NCBI RefSeq assembly: GCF_028858725.1
Contig: NC_084771.1
Location: 11,064,915 to 11,128,914, forward strand
Direction: 5' to 3'
Origin: Colius striatus
Taxonomy: Eukaryota; Chordata; Aves; Coliiformes; Coliidae
Length of the DNA stretch: 64,000 nt
In this document: positions 46,046-59,200 of the stretch, one piece after another
Numbering within the stretch: the first letter of the stretch is position 1
How the letters are laid out: every line of letters begins with the position of its first letter
The notes under the pieces: model-generated
Told to the model about the DNA's origin: nothing
The model's input: only the letters and a program-made list of their open reading frames with translations
Databases searched by the model: none
Program-made: the position numbers and the translations under genes

Positions 46046-46212
46046 CAACATTATGCTTTAGCATAATGGCTTCAAACCTCAATTTCTGTAACTAGAAACA
46101 TGTTTTAAAACAATAAGTTAGGTTTGTGTTAATGACATGTGTAAGTTTAAGTATTGGGAATAAAACATTCTCCTTTTTTAAAGGATCAGGTTGATAGTGA
46201 ATCATCTGAGAA

Positions 46213-49200
46213 ATGGCCACACGCCTCAGACTGGTAAGTTGAGGATTTTAATGATGCTTTCTGGAGATCTGTCTTGCAGAAACTTCTTATGAGCATTACT
46301 AGAGAAGACAGGAGACTGTTCCTGCATTAATGCTGATTCTAGAGATATTGGCAGAGGAAATGTGATCTTGCAGAGTCATTTACTGCTGTTAGTTCCCAGG
46401 AGATCCGGGTATGCTCCAACATCCTAAAACTTTGTCAGTGCAGCCAAATCTAGTCTGGAGATTTAGTTAATGAGAATCATTTCTACATGTCTCATTCCAT
46501 GTTACAGTGCAGATAAAAACCCATCTGAGGCCCTTGAGATCTACTAGACCATTGTAACCTCTTCCTGTGGTTACTGCATTGAACACAGAGGTTAGAAGAT
46601 GGAAAGAGCAACATTATTCTTAGCTCCAAGAGGTGTTTGGACATTATTCTTAGGAGTACATTTTATCAAGCTGTTCTATTGCGTTACCCATGGTTGTTTT
46701 TTATAGAGAAATCCCTCCCTTCTGACCTTTTTTCTCAAGAATTCATCTGAAGCTTATGGAAGACCAGTGAGTCTCAGATATTTAGGAAACAATCAGAAAA
46801 AAACAACGTAGTGTCATGGTAGAGAGTGTGAAAGAGCTGTAACATCTTTGGGCAGACAGGAATCTCATGAGATTCAACAAAGGTAAGTGCAGAGTCCTGC
46901 AGCTGGGGAGGAACAGCCCCATGCACCAGGACAGACTCGGGATTGACCTGCTAGAGAGCAGCTCCAGGAGAGACACCTGAGAGTCCTGGTTGATAATAAA
47001 CTAACCATGAGCCAGCAATGTGCCCTCTTGGGCAAGGAGGCCAATGGCATCCTGGGATGCATCGAGAAGAGTGTGGGCAACAGGTCGAGGGAGGTTCTCC
47101 TCCCCTTCTACTCTGCCCTGGTGAGGCCTCATCTAGAGTCCTGTGTCCAGTTCTGGGCTCACCCAGCTCAAGAGGGACAGGGAACTGCTGGAGAGAGTCC
47201 TGATTCTGGTCATTGAGTTGGTTTGTTTAGTACTTTCCCAAGCGTTGTGTGTGCTAGATTGTATTGTATATAACAACTGTGCACTACAGATTAATTAAAT
47301 AGTCTGTTTCTCATCACTGGTTAGATTACTGTCCTTTACCTGGACAAGTGGAAAACTGTAATACAGCAATCCGTCGGCTGTCTTCTTTGTGCCGGTAGGA
47401 AACGCTGCTGATATTTAGATTCAGGCAGAGGGCGTCAGTGTGCCGCTGGAAGCACACTGGAAGCTTCACGTGGAAGCGCAGCGTGAAGCTCTGATGCTCT
47501 CGCATTAACGAAGAACGAGCTGGAATGGGAAGAGAGCCAGAGGAAGGCAAGGAAAGATATCGATGAACCAGAATGACTGCCATTTGAGGAGGAGCTGAAA
47601 AGGCTGGACCCCTCGACAGGGAGGAGATATTGAAGAGCCAAGGGATGTGACTGGGTTTAGTGAATCGGGAAGCTGATGAGTAAGGCATGTGGAACAGTGT
47701 TGTGGGGGGAGTGTGAACTGAGGGAACTGCAGGGTCACATATTAAACACATTTTTTTCCTGTGTCATCTGTTTTCTTGTAACTGTCAAACCAAATAGACT
47801 GCTGGGCCAATTAATTAGAACTTCCCTTCAGTTATTTTAATCAGAGTGTACTTTGTATGTGTCATTTAACATAACTGGTTATGCTTTAGTGTAACTGAGC
47901 AACTGCAATGAACTCTTCAGATTTCTGCTGTGGATAACTGATACTCTGCAGTAGAACCTTAGTTTAAGGATGTAGCACTTAGAAACTTTGGAACAGTGCC
48001 CCGCTGAGCCTCATCTGGAGTCCTGTATCCAGTTCTGGGCTCCCCAGCTCCAGAGGGACAGGAAACTGCTGGAGAGAGGCCAGTGCAGGGCTACCAAGAT
48101 GACTGGAGCATCTTCCCTATGAGGAAAGGCTGCAGCACCTGGGGCTGTTTAGTCTGGAGAAGAGGAGGCTGCAGGGGGATCTTGTTAATATTTACAAATA
48201 TCTCACTGGTGGGTGTCAGGAGGTTGGGGCAGCACTTTTTTTTCTGTTGTATCCAGTGCCAGGACAAGGGGTGATGGGAAGAAGCTGGAACACAAAAAGT
48301 TTCATTTAAACATAAGGAAAAACTTTCAGTGTTGAGGTGAGGGAGCCCTGGCCCAAGCTGCCCAGGGAGGGTGTGGAGGCTCCTGCTCTGGAGGTTTCCA
48401 AACCCATCTGGGCACTTTCCTGTGTGACCTGATCTAGGTGGAGCTGCTTTGGCAGGGAGTTGGACTGGATGATCTCTAAAGGTCCCTTCCAACCCCTACC
48501 ATTCTGTGATTCTATGAATTGTCATCTTTGAGCAGTTTCACTGAGTTAGAACTCCCTTCAGCTCGATGGCATAACTGCAGAGGTGGAGTTTGTGTGGCAA
48601 CAAGAAGGAACAAATCTATTTCCAGCCAGGACAGAGCATTCTTTATATAAAAGTTTCCTCAGACTCCTTGCTTGTGTGTTCTGTGTTGGTGGTAAGGTCT
48701 TCAGTCTGGTTAGACAAGTGACTCGACTGGAATCTGTTAATTAGTGACTCTAGCCATTGATTGTTTTAAAAGCTTAAAAAAAGAAAGGGAGAATTAATGA
48801 CTAACTCCAAAGGCTAAGCCCTACCTTTACCTGATTGCTTTCTTGGCTTGGAGAAACTGAAGTTTCACACTCTCTGAAAATGGTTTTGCCCTTGCTACTG
48901 GTGACAGTTTCAGTATTGTGACTTATCTGTGTGGTGTGGCTGAAGGAAATTGTTTGCTTTCTTGTCAGGGCAGCTTGTCAGAGCCAGTCCTCTTTTTCTT
49001 CCCCACTATGTGAGCCACTTGGTTACAGGGCAGGGTCCTGCCAAGGTACAGGATTAACACGAGCCCTGCGGACCCACTAGCACTTCTCCAATTAAACTAG
49101 CTGCTGACTAGTTGTGCAGATTTCCAGCACAGTGAGATATTGGGCAGTTCAGAGCAGCTTACTTGTGCAGTGTCTTCATGCTAAAGAGCTTTTCTCCCTG

Positions 49201-52200
49201 TCTCTGCAGGCTGGTAAGAAATGTACAGTGATTGGCGGCTCAGGATTCTTAGGCCAGCACATGGTGGAGCAGCTCCTGGAGAAGGGATATGTGGTCAATG
49301 TATTTGATATTCAGAAGAGATTTGACAATGACAGAGTGCAGTTCTTCCTGGGAGACCTTTGTGACAAAGAGGTACAGACTTAACAGCAGTACATGCCATG
49401 GGCAGTGAGAAATGTCTGTTGAAATGATCAGCTTTCAGAGCTGAGCCTGAAGCACTGAAACACCCAAAGGCATTGCAGAGGTTGTAAAGGGGAATGTAGG
49501 TGTTTCCCCCAACCTTTCCTGGGAAGTCATTAGCCTAAGCCATTTTCTGTGGAACCCTCACTAGAACATTTAATGATACATACTTGATATCTGCTTGAAG
49601 CTGAAAAGAACAGGCTTTGTTTCTGTCCTATGATTTGCTTTACTGTTAGCTCAGGTGTACAGTCTAATTACAGCCACTGTTGGTAACTGCATGTGAGTAT
49701 TCTTCTAGCTAACCTCAGCTGCATGGGAGAGGCAGAACACATTATTCCTAACAGTCATGCTAATTTCTCTTGCTAGTTTGCATTTGTATGCAATGTGAAG
49801 AGATATCTCCCTACCACTATAAAGTTACACATCTCGGGGCTTTATGACAGTCATCTCAAACACAGACAGTGCCATGGGGTTAAACCTGCTGCTTGCTGAG
49901 TTTTCTAACTCCTAGCTCTGGATAATTTTGAGTCTCAGACCTACACTTGAGACTATTGCAAGTAGTTAAGTCTAGACAGCCTGCAGGTCTCAGAAGGTTC
50001 CCAAGTTTTTCTCTGGAAAGAAAAGATGATGCCTAGCAAGAAGGAGGGGACATTATGAAGATCCTGGACACTGATCCTATTCCAGTTGCTCACCTTTAGG
50101 GAAGGAAGAGCGCTTGAAATTTAGTGGGTTTGTTTCCAGTAAAACTGAGGTTTATTTCCTTCCTTGTTTTGTTGTTTTTTTTTTTTCTGATCATGTAATA
50201 TATCTTCTAGGCTTTGCTCCCAGCTTTACAAGGTGTGTCAGTGGCATTTCATTGTGCATCACCAGCACCTTCAAGTGACAACAGGGAACTGTTTTATAAG
50301 GTGAATTTTATGGGAACCAAAGCAGTCATCGAAGCTTGCAAAGAAGCTGGAGTGCAGGTAAGGGTAGAAAAGCAAATGGAGATTGTAAGATGTTGATGTG
50401 ACTTTATAACAATCACAACATGGACCAAATTCTATGTAGTTTGATAGAGGGGTAAAGGTCTCAGAGATAATCCTTACTTGTTCTGTGAAGTGAAAATTAG
50501 TAGGAGATACCCTGCTGGCCTTCTGCTCAGTGTCTGATGTATGTTCAGTCCATATTTGCCACAGAAAACCTGCACACTGCAATCTTCCTGACTGCAGGGA
50601 AAGCATCCATTGAAATTTGTCCTCCTAGATGTCTGGGAATCGCCCGCAGGAGAACCATGACAGATGGATTCTTTCATGTTTTAGTAGGGGGACAGTTCTA
50701 CAGATAGTTTCTCCTGCAGTGGAGGTATTCCTGGCATCTTTTACCTACATGAATTCTTTGACATATAATGAGAAGGAAGACACTTGTGCCATGAGTGTAC
50801 TATAATTTGATTTAGAAAGTTATTTGAACACAAAAGTAGGAGCCAGAGGAAACCAGGCTGCTCTCCAGGCAAGGCTGTGTGTGTTTTTGTTCTCCTTACA
50901 TTATTTTGATATCACGTGAGCCTTCATTTCAATTCTTTGCAAATTTCCAGGCACAATCCATGTGAAGATCTCTTACTTCTGGGCAGAGGTGTTCCCTCCA
51001 AAGCAGGCATTTTGCACAGTGTCTGTGTACAAAGATGGAAATGATGTTTAGAATTAAATGATACCTATCACATAGGACTCCCAGCCCTACAGTTTGTGGG
51101 GGTTTCCCCTCTACCTCCATGTGTAATAAGCTGTTGTAGGAGATGGGCCACGGGGCGTTTACCTTCAGGTTTAGTCTGGGTTCTGTCTCAGCAAGGAGCT
51201 AAGTCTTGTTGGAACTCGTTGGATCTCATCATCTTTCTATTACAATGTAGATGATCTTTAAAACCACCTGTTTCTGATTACTCAAATACATCACTAACTT
51301 CCTGTTTTGGATCCACTAGGGTATGTTTTTATCCAACAGAAACATCCCAGATTAGAATTCTAATTTGGTTTAGTCTACCATGATACTGTTCTCATCAAGA
51401 AGAGCAAATATATGTTAAACAACACTCATTGCATGTTAAGTGCTAAAATATGCCAAAAGCTGCCATCCTGGAGATGTTTTTGCTTTGACTGCTGCCTTGG
51501 ATATTTCTTGAAATGTTTTCATCTCCTTTAGGTAGCACAAAACAATGTGATGGAGTCAAAAGAGTAGGAGTTTTCTTACCTGCAGTTCAGATGATCAACG
51601 TTAGCCCACGTTCTTCTTGGCTCAGCTTGTTATCTGTAGAATCAGTAGATTAAACATTATTATTGTCTTTACTCAGCCAACCCTTTTGTCTTAGGCTCTA
51701 AACAACTGTTTTCTTTCACATTCATTGCAGAAATTGGTGTTGACTAGCAGTGCCAGTGTAGTTTTTGAGGGCACAGACATAAAAAATGGATCAGAAGACC
51801 TCCCTTATGCAAAAAACCCCATTGACTATTACACGGAGACGAAGATCCTACAGGAGAAGGTATTTGTCATCAGATGGTTGACATTGTGATTTCTTGATGC
51901 TTAAAACAGCCCTTCTAAACGTAGGGCATGCCCTAGGGGACATGACAGATCCTTCAAGACTGAACAGATCTCTGTTGTCCAGGATCTCTCATTAAAAAGG
52001 AGCATCTTGTTCTTACAGTTGCAAAGAGAATCTGGGCAGAATCAGCCATGTTTAGCAATGCTTGTGCTAGAGTTTTCTGACTATAACTGAAATTGGAAAT
52101 TCCTGTCTTCCAGACAAAAGAATCTGATTTTAGCCCCTATTCTCAGCACACAGGCTGGTGAGTCCTGGATTCATTTGCTCTGTTACAGAGAAATATGGCA

Positions 52201-55200
52201 GGTGGCTGCCTCTTGCATCTTTTTCAGATGTCCCATGTTCTTTTCCCCAGGCATGTCCATGGCTTGGCCCAAGGGATGCTTTCCAGGCAGCTCTCTAGCT
52301 GTCCAAACACTTAAGTACTTATTTAAGTCATTTTTGCCTGGTGAAGCTTTCAAGTAGTGTATTCACTTAATAACAAAGGAATAAAATAAAGCTGTGACAT
52401 AAATTACTGGGGAAGTTGAATGAAACAGTGTGCTACACTACAGAGGTTGTTTCTAGAGAAAGAACTGGCAGAGATGTTGCTTCTGTTGCAAGAACCAGGT
52501 TATAGTGTCACTCCTTAACTGATCCAGCTGTGTTTTAAGAGCAGTTGAGGGGAGTATTTTGCCTTTCTCTGCCCTTCTTGGAAGGCTGTTTCAGAACTCC
52601 ATTTACCTGATTTGCAGCCTGAAGTTACAGTTGGGATTGTGAACAAGTCACTGGGGAAGAAGGTGAGATGGAGATGTGGAGTGAGTTAAGGAGCATGCCA
52701 GCCTAATAACATGTTATCAGCTAATGCTATTGGCTCTGTAAGGAAAATATTCTTGTTAAAAAAGATCTGAAAGCTTTCTCTACATCTGCATGTCTGCTAT
52801 TTGGTCATTTGCAGATCACCAGTTGTCTGATCTATTCCAAGTTCTCAATACTGCAGTATCTATGGTTTAAATACAGTATGACAACATTTTAAATCAAAGC
52901 AAACAAACAGTTTCAAACCTTTTTCAGTGGCTTGCAGTTTCTGTTGTGGAAAGAATCTGTGCTTTTTGTGCAAGAAGAACTTAGACTTGCTTCCACACTG
53001 AAGCTGACATTGCATCCTCTAAAGCAGAGTATTAGCCTTGAAGAGTTTTTCTTACCTTCTTTGAAAAGAGCTTAATTGAAACTGCAGCATAGAACCAGCT
53101 GTTCATTCACAAGCATAGCCACTTTGCAGTGAAGTGGACTAATCAAGTGGAAGCTTAGTAGCAATCAAATCTAGCCCAAAATGCTTGTAATTACATCTTT
53201 GATGTGAGTGAAACAGGGAAAGTAGTCAGTGTACATTTGTATGTGTTGTTCTCGGATTTGTAATAGGAAATGCACCAGCTGTTAAAAATGAGTAGAACAT
53301 GTTGTTTGGAAACTCCCAGTAGCATTAAACCATCTTCAAAGATGCCTTGCTAAATCTGCTTAGCCCATGGTGCTACCAGGAAGATGGGATCATACCCCTT
53401 CTGAATGGGAAATCTTCCACTGGTTGATGAGAGAGACAGAGGCTGAATTGCTTCATGTCCTTCTTTTTTCCAACATGTCTATAAAGAGTTAATGGAGTGA
53501 AGGAACTTTCAAAACTCCTTTGCTTTTGATGGTGCTAAATGAGAGAAGCAAAGAGTTCCCTTCCTTTGCCTGTCAACTAAGTGTTCAGTAATGAAAACAG
53601 GTCCCAGAGATGGGAACAAAGGAAGCATCATTTGTAAAGATGTGAGTGGTCAGTAATTCTTCCACTGATGTCTTCCCAGGAAGATGGGGGAACACCCACC
53701 CCCTTTAGTGATGTCCTTGGAATATATTACTAAGTTTTATTTTCCCTCCCAGCCTTTCCTCCTCATTTTGTGACCATTTTCCCTACAGGAGGTGCTCAGT
53801 GCAAACGACCCAGGCAATAATTTCTTCACTACTGCTATTCGTCCCCATGGAATATTTGGTCCTAGAGACCCTCAGCTGGTTCCCATCCTCATCCAAGCAG
53901 CTAAGAGTGGCAAAATGAAGTTCATAATTGGGTGAGTCAGGCTCAGTTCTTTCATAGCTTCTGTTAAAACTGATGTTGAACCTAATATGTAGGGACTTTG
54001 TCTCTCTGGCAGGATATAGCCTGAAGTTGCAGCACAAGAGTGTGGGAGAGGAGAAAACTTGGAATAAATATATCTTGTGTGAAAGTCCTTCCTTTTGCCA
54101 CAAGCAGTTTTCTCAGCCTAACTTGCCTTAGGGCTAAACTACTTCCTTTTGTCTGTGCAGGGATGGAAAGAACTTGGTAGATTTCACCTATGTGGAAAAT
54201 GTGGTCCATGGACACATCTTAGCTGCAGAAAATCTTCAGAAAGACTCTCCTCTGTGTGGGAAGGTAAGGAAAGACCTAGTGAGGGGAGGGAAGTGGTGTC
54301 CCCTAGCTGAACTTTCATCTGCAAGCCTTGCTTGGCTGCATGTGTCTACTCAGTAATTCATGCTGATTTTTGTCTGTACTGACATCTATCTTGGAGAGGA
54401 GTGGAACTAACACACATTAAATAGGTCATTTTTTTTCCTGTCTGGGGGTACAATGAATGGTTGCTCAGCTGGTTGTGTGCAACCACATAGGATAAAATGG
54501 ATGAATATCCTTTAACCTGGTGCTATAAAACTCCTTCTGAAAGGCAATCTAGGCAGAGTTGTGGGCAGCTAAGATGTGTACATAAGAAACAGTAATTTAG
54601 CTTTTATGATAGAGGCTGGAACAGGAGGAACTTCTAAATTTTGATGGCACTGCTGTGCTCTGGCATGCACCTTACACACAGCTGGGATGCTTTACTGCAT
54701 TACACTGTGTTGTGACATTCAATTTGATCATTTATGAGTGATCTTCACCTCTGGGGTGTAGGAAGCAGCTGCCTTGCTTAGAAAAGAAGGAGTTTGTGGC
54801 TTTTTAGACAGAAGTGGTCAGTGCAAAGCAGATTCTCGTGAAAATGTGTTCTCAGCCAAATCAGGGATGTCATTCTCAGCATGAACATGAGATGGGTCAT
54901 CTCAGAGGCAAATTCTTGAAAACTCTAATGATTTTACCTCTGGCTTTTTGTCTTCCTCTCTTTCAGGCATTTCATATCACAAATGATGAACCAATTCCTT
55001 TCTGGGCTTTCATGTCCCGTGTCTTGACTGGCTTGAACTATGATCCTCCCAAGTACCACATTCCTTATTGGCTGGCATATTACCTCGCCCTACTCTTGTC
55101 TCTAGTGCTGGGGGTGCTAAGTCCACTGGTCACCATCAAGCCCACTTTTACCCCTATGAGGGTGGCACTGGCTGGAACATTTCACTACTATAGCTGTGAA

Positions 55201-55302
55201 CGGGCCAAAAGAGCCATGGGCTACAAACCAGTGGTGAGCTTGGATGAAGCAATAGACAGGACTGTGCAGAGCTACCCCCACCTACGCCGGGTGAAGGCCT
55301 GA
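46213..55302 (+). CDS. NSDHL: Sterol-4-alpha-carboxylate 3-dehydrogenase, decarboxylating
   Basis: Seven coding exons, 46213-46233, 49210-49371, 50211-50357, 51731-51859, 53789-53931, 54161-54263 and 54967-55302, give 346 aa. The enzyme oxidatively decarboxylates C4-carboxylated sterols in post-squalene cholesterol synthesis, on ER and lipid-droplet membranes. The order is Rossmann GGSGFLG at 16-22, TSSAS at 115-119, catalytic YxxxK (Y144, K148) in [12 protein letters not shown], the [17 protein letters not shown] substrate-side loop, and a hydrophobic membrane segment at about 267-290. The C-terminus ([13 protein letters not shown] onward) matches the human enzyme. The first coding exon encodes only MATRLRL. 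Upstream in-frame stops in the exon beginning at 46184 support this ATG, so the N-terminus is about 27 residues shorter than in human (373 aa). CETN2 lies head to head upstream, as in other vertebrates. Confidence 0.95.
46851..47205 (+). repeat. CR1 LINE fragment (part of the RT-ORF 3' end)
   Basis: Located in the first NSDHL intron. It carries GAGATTCAACAAAGG-type sequence, AAGGTAAGTGCAGAGTCCTG, the GCATCGAGAAGAGTGTGGGC block and GAGTCCTGTGTCCAGTTCTG, all CR1 coding-end hallmarks. It is truncated at both ends. Confidence 0.9.
47995..48518 (+). repeat. CR1 LINE fragment with 3' end
   Basis: The longest CR1 piece in the window, running from the GAGTCCTGTATCCAGTTCTG block through GAGGAGGCTGCAGGGGGATC to the terminal ATTCTGTGATTCTATGA. 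It lies in the first NSDHL intron. Its 5' edge begins with the sequence type at which the 46851-47205 piece ends, so the two might be parts of one insertion split by about 800 bases. Confidence 0.92.
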
Positions 55303-55420
55303 GAAGCCCTAGATGGACTTTTTTCTACTTGATTTTCGTCATTGCTTTGACATCTTAACACAAACATTGAAGCAAATGTCACTAATGCTCTGGAACAGAA
55401 GGTTTTCATGAAGTCCCTCC

Positions 55421-55438
55421 TCATCATCATCATCATCA
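55421..55438 (+). repeat. (TCA)6 microsatellite in the NSDHL 3' UTR
   Basis: Six tandem TCA units, about 120 bases after the stop codon. Confidence 0.85.
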
Positions 55439-55542
55439 AGGCAGCTTTATCTGGGTTGATAAACTCAAGTAGGAGCTGTGCTAACACTCTTCTTTGATGT
55501 GACTTCTTGTTTTGAAACGGCTCCTGAGCCTTATGGACTATG

Positions 55543-55548
55543 AATAAA
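55543..55548 (+). terminator. Proximal poly(A) signal of NSDHL
   Basis: AATAAA, 241 bases after the stop. A further AATAAA at 56215-56220 could be a distal site. Confidence 0.6.
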
Positions 55549-56214
55549 CACCCTGCTGTGCCCTCTTCAATCCCAACCCAGCACATCAGCATTCCTGCAT
55601 CTTCTTTCTCCACCCTTGTCCTCTGTTTTGTTGCTCTGGTGATAACAGTTGCCTCTTCTCATAGCTGCACATTGGGTCATGAAATACCTCTCACCACTGG
55701 TTCCTCTCTGATTTGGCTTTTTTTTGATCTATACAAGAGTGATGAAAGAGAGGCTTGTGCCAAAAAAAAAGGAGTTCTGCCAGCATCCCTTAAAACATTA
55801 TTCCCTCCATGGCTGGTGGGTGATTTCTTACTGAGGCATCAGAAGGAAAGCTGAGGAAAGGCATGCCAGGCCTCTCTTTGTGAGGAAACATGCCTTTGTT
55901 TCTGAAGGAACCTGTTTCTAAGTAAAAAAATAACTCAAATCAAGAAGAAATGACTTCCTAATTCCGTGTTTCATCTTTGAGAGGTCAGATCCTATTCTGA
56001 ACATCTCAGCATAAACATGATAATAATCATTCCCTGTGTTGGGGAGAGAAATATTTACTGTGGCTGTTGTCTGTCAGCACATACTATTTTCCATAGCTCA
56101 CTCCCCTTAAGAACAACGTTGGCTGGAAGATCCAACTGCCCAAAGCTCTCATCTTGTCTGACATGTTATTGCTGGTAATGGTGATTTTCTGTGGCTTTGA
56201 CTACTTAGTATATG

Positions 56215-56220
56215 AATAAA
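56215..56220 (+). terminator. Possible distal poly(A) signal of NSDHL
   Basis: AATAAA about 910 bases after the stop. Use is unknown. Confidence 0.35.
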
Positions 56221-56229
56221 ACCTCTTTT

Positions 56230-59200
56230 CCACAAGAAAATGGCTATCATAAAACTGTTTAGTTTGACATTTGTATTAAGTCTAATTTAGCCTGTAATCT
56301 TTTTAAGTGCTTCACTTCTGTTTTGGTTTTAAATGAAGAGTTTAGGATAGAGCTGGAACCAGTTGCTGGCTCTCCAGGAGTGCTGGTGTTTCAAATTTCA
56401 GAAGCATGGGAAGTGCCTCACTCAGTGAACCTTCATCTCACCTGGGAGCTCAATACACTGCTGGAGTCCTATAGTAATTAGTTCTATTTTAACTCCTGGC
56501 TGTTTTCTGGAGAGTTTTGGGTTGGGTTTTTTGTGTTTCTGTAAATCCTTATTTGCTGCTTTACCAGCTTGCTAGTTTTGACTAATTTTTGTCTTGCTTG
56601 ATCTTGAAGTAAATACTAGCCAGCTGCTTGGGCCAGTTCACACAGTTTTGGTTTGCACAGGTCAACCATCTTGGCCTTTTCTTTTTTTCCAGCCTGTAGG
56701 GTTAAATATTTAAAGCTTGAATTCAAAGGTGCAATTCTTCAGCAGCATGTTGGTCAAAAAAAAAAAGCCCTGTGGTTCCCAAGATTTCTGGAATTAGCTT
56801 GTGGCATCCCATAATCTGTTTCAGTGTGAGCTAGATCCTTCTTTCAAAGACCTGAGATGTGTTAACCTCCATGGGATGCACCAATGTGCCAGAACAACAC
56901 CAACATTAATGGGAAGACCCTTTCTTCTGTCACTGTTTTTGTGTGTCCCAGTGTCTCATCTAGATAAAAATGTTAATAAATTATGACATATAAAAAGCAC
57001 ACTCACGTGGTGAAACCACACCTGGCTGAGAGACAGGGCTCTATTCCCATGGTTTTGTGTAAGGTCAGGCATCTCACCTGCTTTGAGGGATGAGGAAAGA
57101 CTAGAGGATGTTACTTCCTTGCTCCTTTCCATAAAGCTGAGCCCACTTCTCCTTTTTGTAGTTGACTGACACTAAACTCTTAGCTCATTAATGAAAATGG
57201 CCTTTTATGACAATGGACAATGCTCTGCAGTAGAGGTAGCTGCTAAACCAAGCTGCTGAGTACAGAAATCCCTGAGGGAGAGTGTGTCAGAGGAAGTGCT
57301 GCACCAAAAAGGTGGGATTGCTTTTGGGACTTTGTGGTGCAGCACAGCAGAGAGCTTTAGCTCCTCCTCTGCAAAGCAGGGCTGATGCTGCCCTCACACA
57401 AAGAGGTGGGGAGAGAATGGGATTGTACTGAAGTGAAAGGAGCAAGCACCACGATTACTTGAAATCAAACATTAAAAAAATAGGTCAAAGCAGATTTTGG
57501 CCTCTAGATGGCATTTCTCAGCTAGATCTGCTTTGCAGCTTCAATCAGTCCCAAAAATGCTGACTCTCTGCCTTTGGAGTTCTAGGGGAGGGTTACTCAT
57601 CTCCCTGTGTCTTTGGAGGACTGTCAAGGTAAGAGGTGAAAGTAACAACCAGAAGGTGCTACAGAAACAAGAGGCACTGGAAGTTCAGGTCTGCTGGATA
57701 AAAAGCAGCAGGCAATATGGATTCTCTCACGTGTCTGGGTAATACACAAAGGGTAAAACAGAGGTTTGTATAGAGATGAGCAGCGTCCCAGAGCAGGGCA
57801 TGGAAAGAAGCATTGCATCACACTGAAGTTGGTTTGACTTGGTACTCCCTATATAATTAGGTCAGTTCCCAGCATTTCTTCTGGCAGGCTGACTAGCTTC
57901 TGTTTTCCAAAACAAGTAAACAGGCATTGTTGCTGTGGTGGAGCCTGACATTGCTGTGCCTATACCCCTAGCCACAACAGAGGAGAAACCTGGCTTTATC
58001 CATAGCTTTTTCTATCCATGATCAAGCTTCTTCCTCCTCTCAACCCATTTTCTCATTCTAATAAGCATCTGCATAAATCCCATCCTGTGTTTTCTGGGCA
58101 AGCCAATGAGATCCTTCTGGACTTTCCTGCCTATGATTTATTTGTCCTGGCAGCTCTTTGCAACCTGGATCTTGTGTGTATGTCAGCAAGCAAGCAGGAG
58201 CCTATGAAGCAAAATTGCCATCATCAAAATTCCCCTCAAGTGCCTAGGGTCAACTTGAGTTGCAAGGCATCCTTCTTGGTAATGCTGAACAGGAGCTGCT
58301 AAAGACTTCAAAGACTTTCCTAGAGCACTCTTGTCAAATTTCTTATCTCTCTCTCACTATGCCTTCCTTGCTTTTTCTTGCTGCAGTTCCTAATTTTGCT
58401 GACCTCAGACTGTTTTTGGTTTGACAAACAGTGGGAGAGATAAAGGAGATACCTTCTGTTGCTTATCCTGGAGAAAGGAGAGGGAGGGAAAGCATGTGAG
58501 AGGGAAAAAGGTGCTTTCAAAGTAAACAGGAACTCCATTTCTCTTCTTATAGAGAGATTGCAAAAGGAGCATATGCACAGGAGGAGTGTCAGTCTTTCAG
58601 TCTTGCCCTTAAGAGTGGAGGAGAAGCTCAGTGACAAAAAGGAGAAAGGGTGGCTTGGTTGTCATTACTTGAAACAAGTAAGAGAGGCACTTGATGAAAA
58701 AGCAGGTGAGAAATTATCTTGCATGTCCAGTGAGCAAAAAGGCATGGAGACAAATTTTAATCAAGACTGAGGTGGATATGTAGAGGGTTTCAGGTAGAGG
58801 ATAATGTTTGCACCATGCAAGCATGTGGTTACCACTGTGGAAGCTCAGTAGCTCCAGGGCCTTACATAAATACTGGGACCTAACATGCATTACAGTGCTC
58901 AAACACAACCTTTGGTGACACTGTGAAAGGGGCACCTTTCGACTCAGATCCTTGCATGTGTTACATCTGCTGATGCTAGTGATCACCAAGCACTGGTATG
59001 AGTTTCCACACCTTTGAGCACAGGAGAGCCAAACATGGCATGAGTGGGCTGGGCTCTGCTCCTTGAGAGGATTGTCTGCCAGGTTTCGCTGGTGCTTGTG
59101 CAAGCCTTTGGAGAACGCCGGGGCCACGGGTGGAAGCGATGGTGCAACCTGGTCCTTACCTTATTATGGGACAGGGAAAGCAACTTGTTTGCCTCAGAGC

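Noticed and set aside
46782-47080. Minus-strand open frames near 46.9 kb
   Set aside because: They are the antisense of a CR1 fragment.
58459-58770. Lys/Glu-rich 103-codon frame to the right of NSDHL, considered as a ZNF185 exon
   Set aside because: No ZNF185-type LIM or actin-binding repeat pattern and no convincing flanking splice sites in frame.
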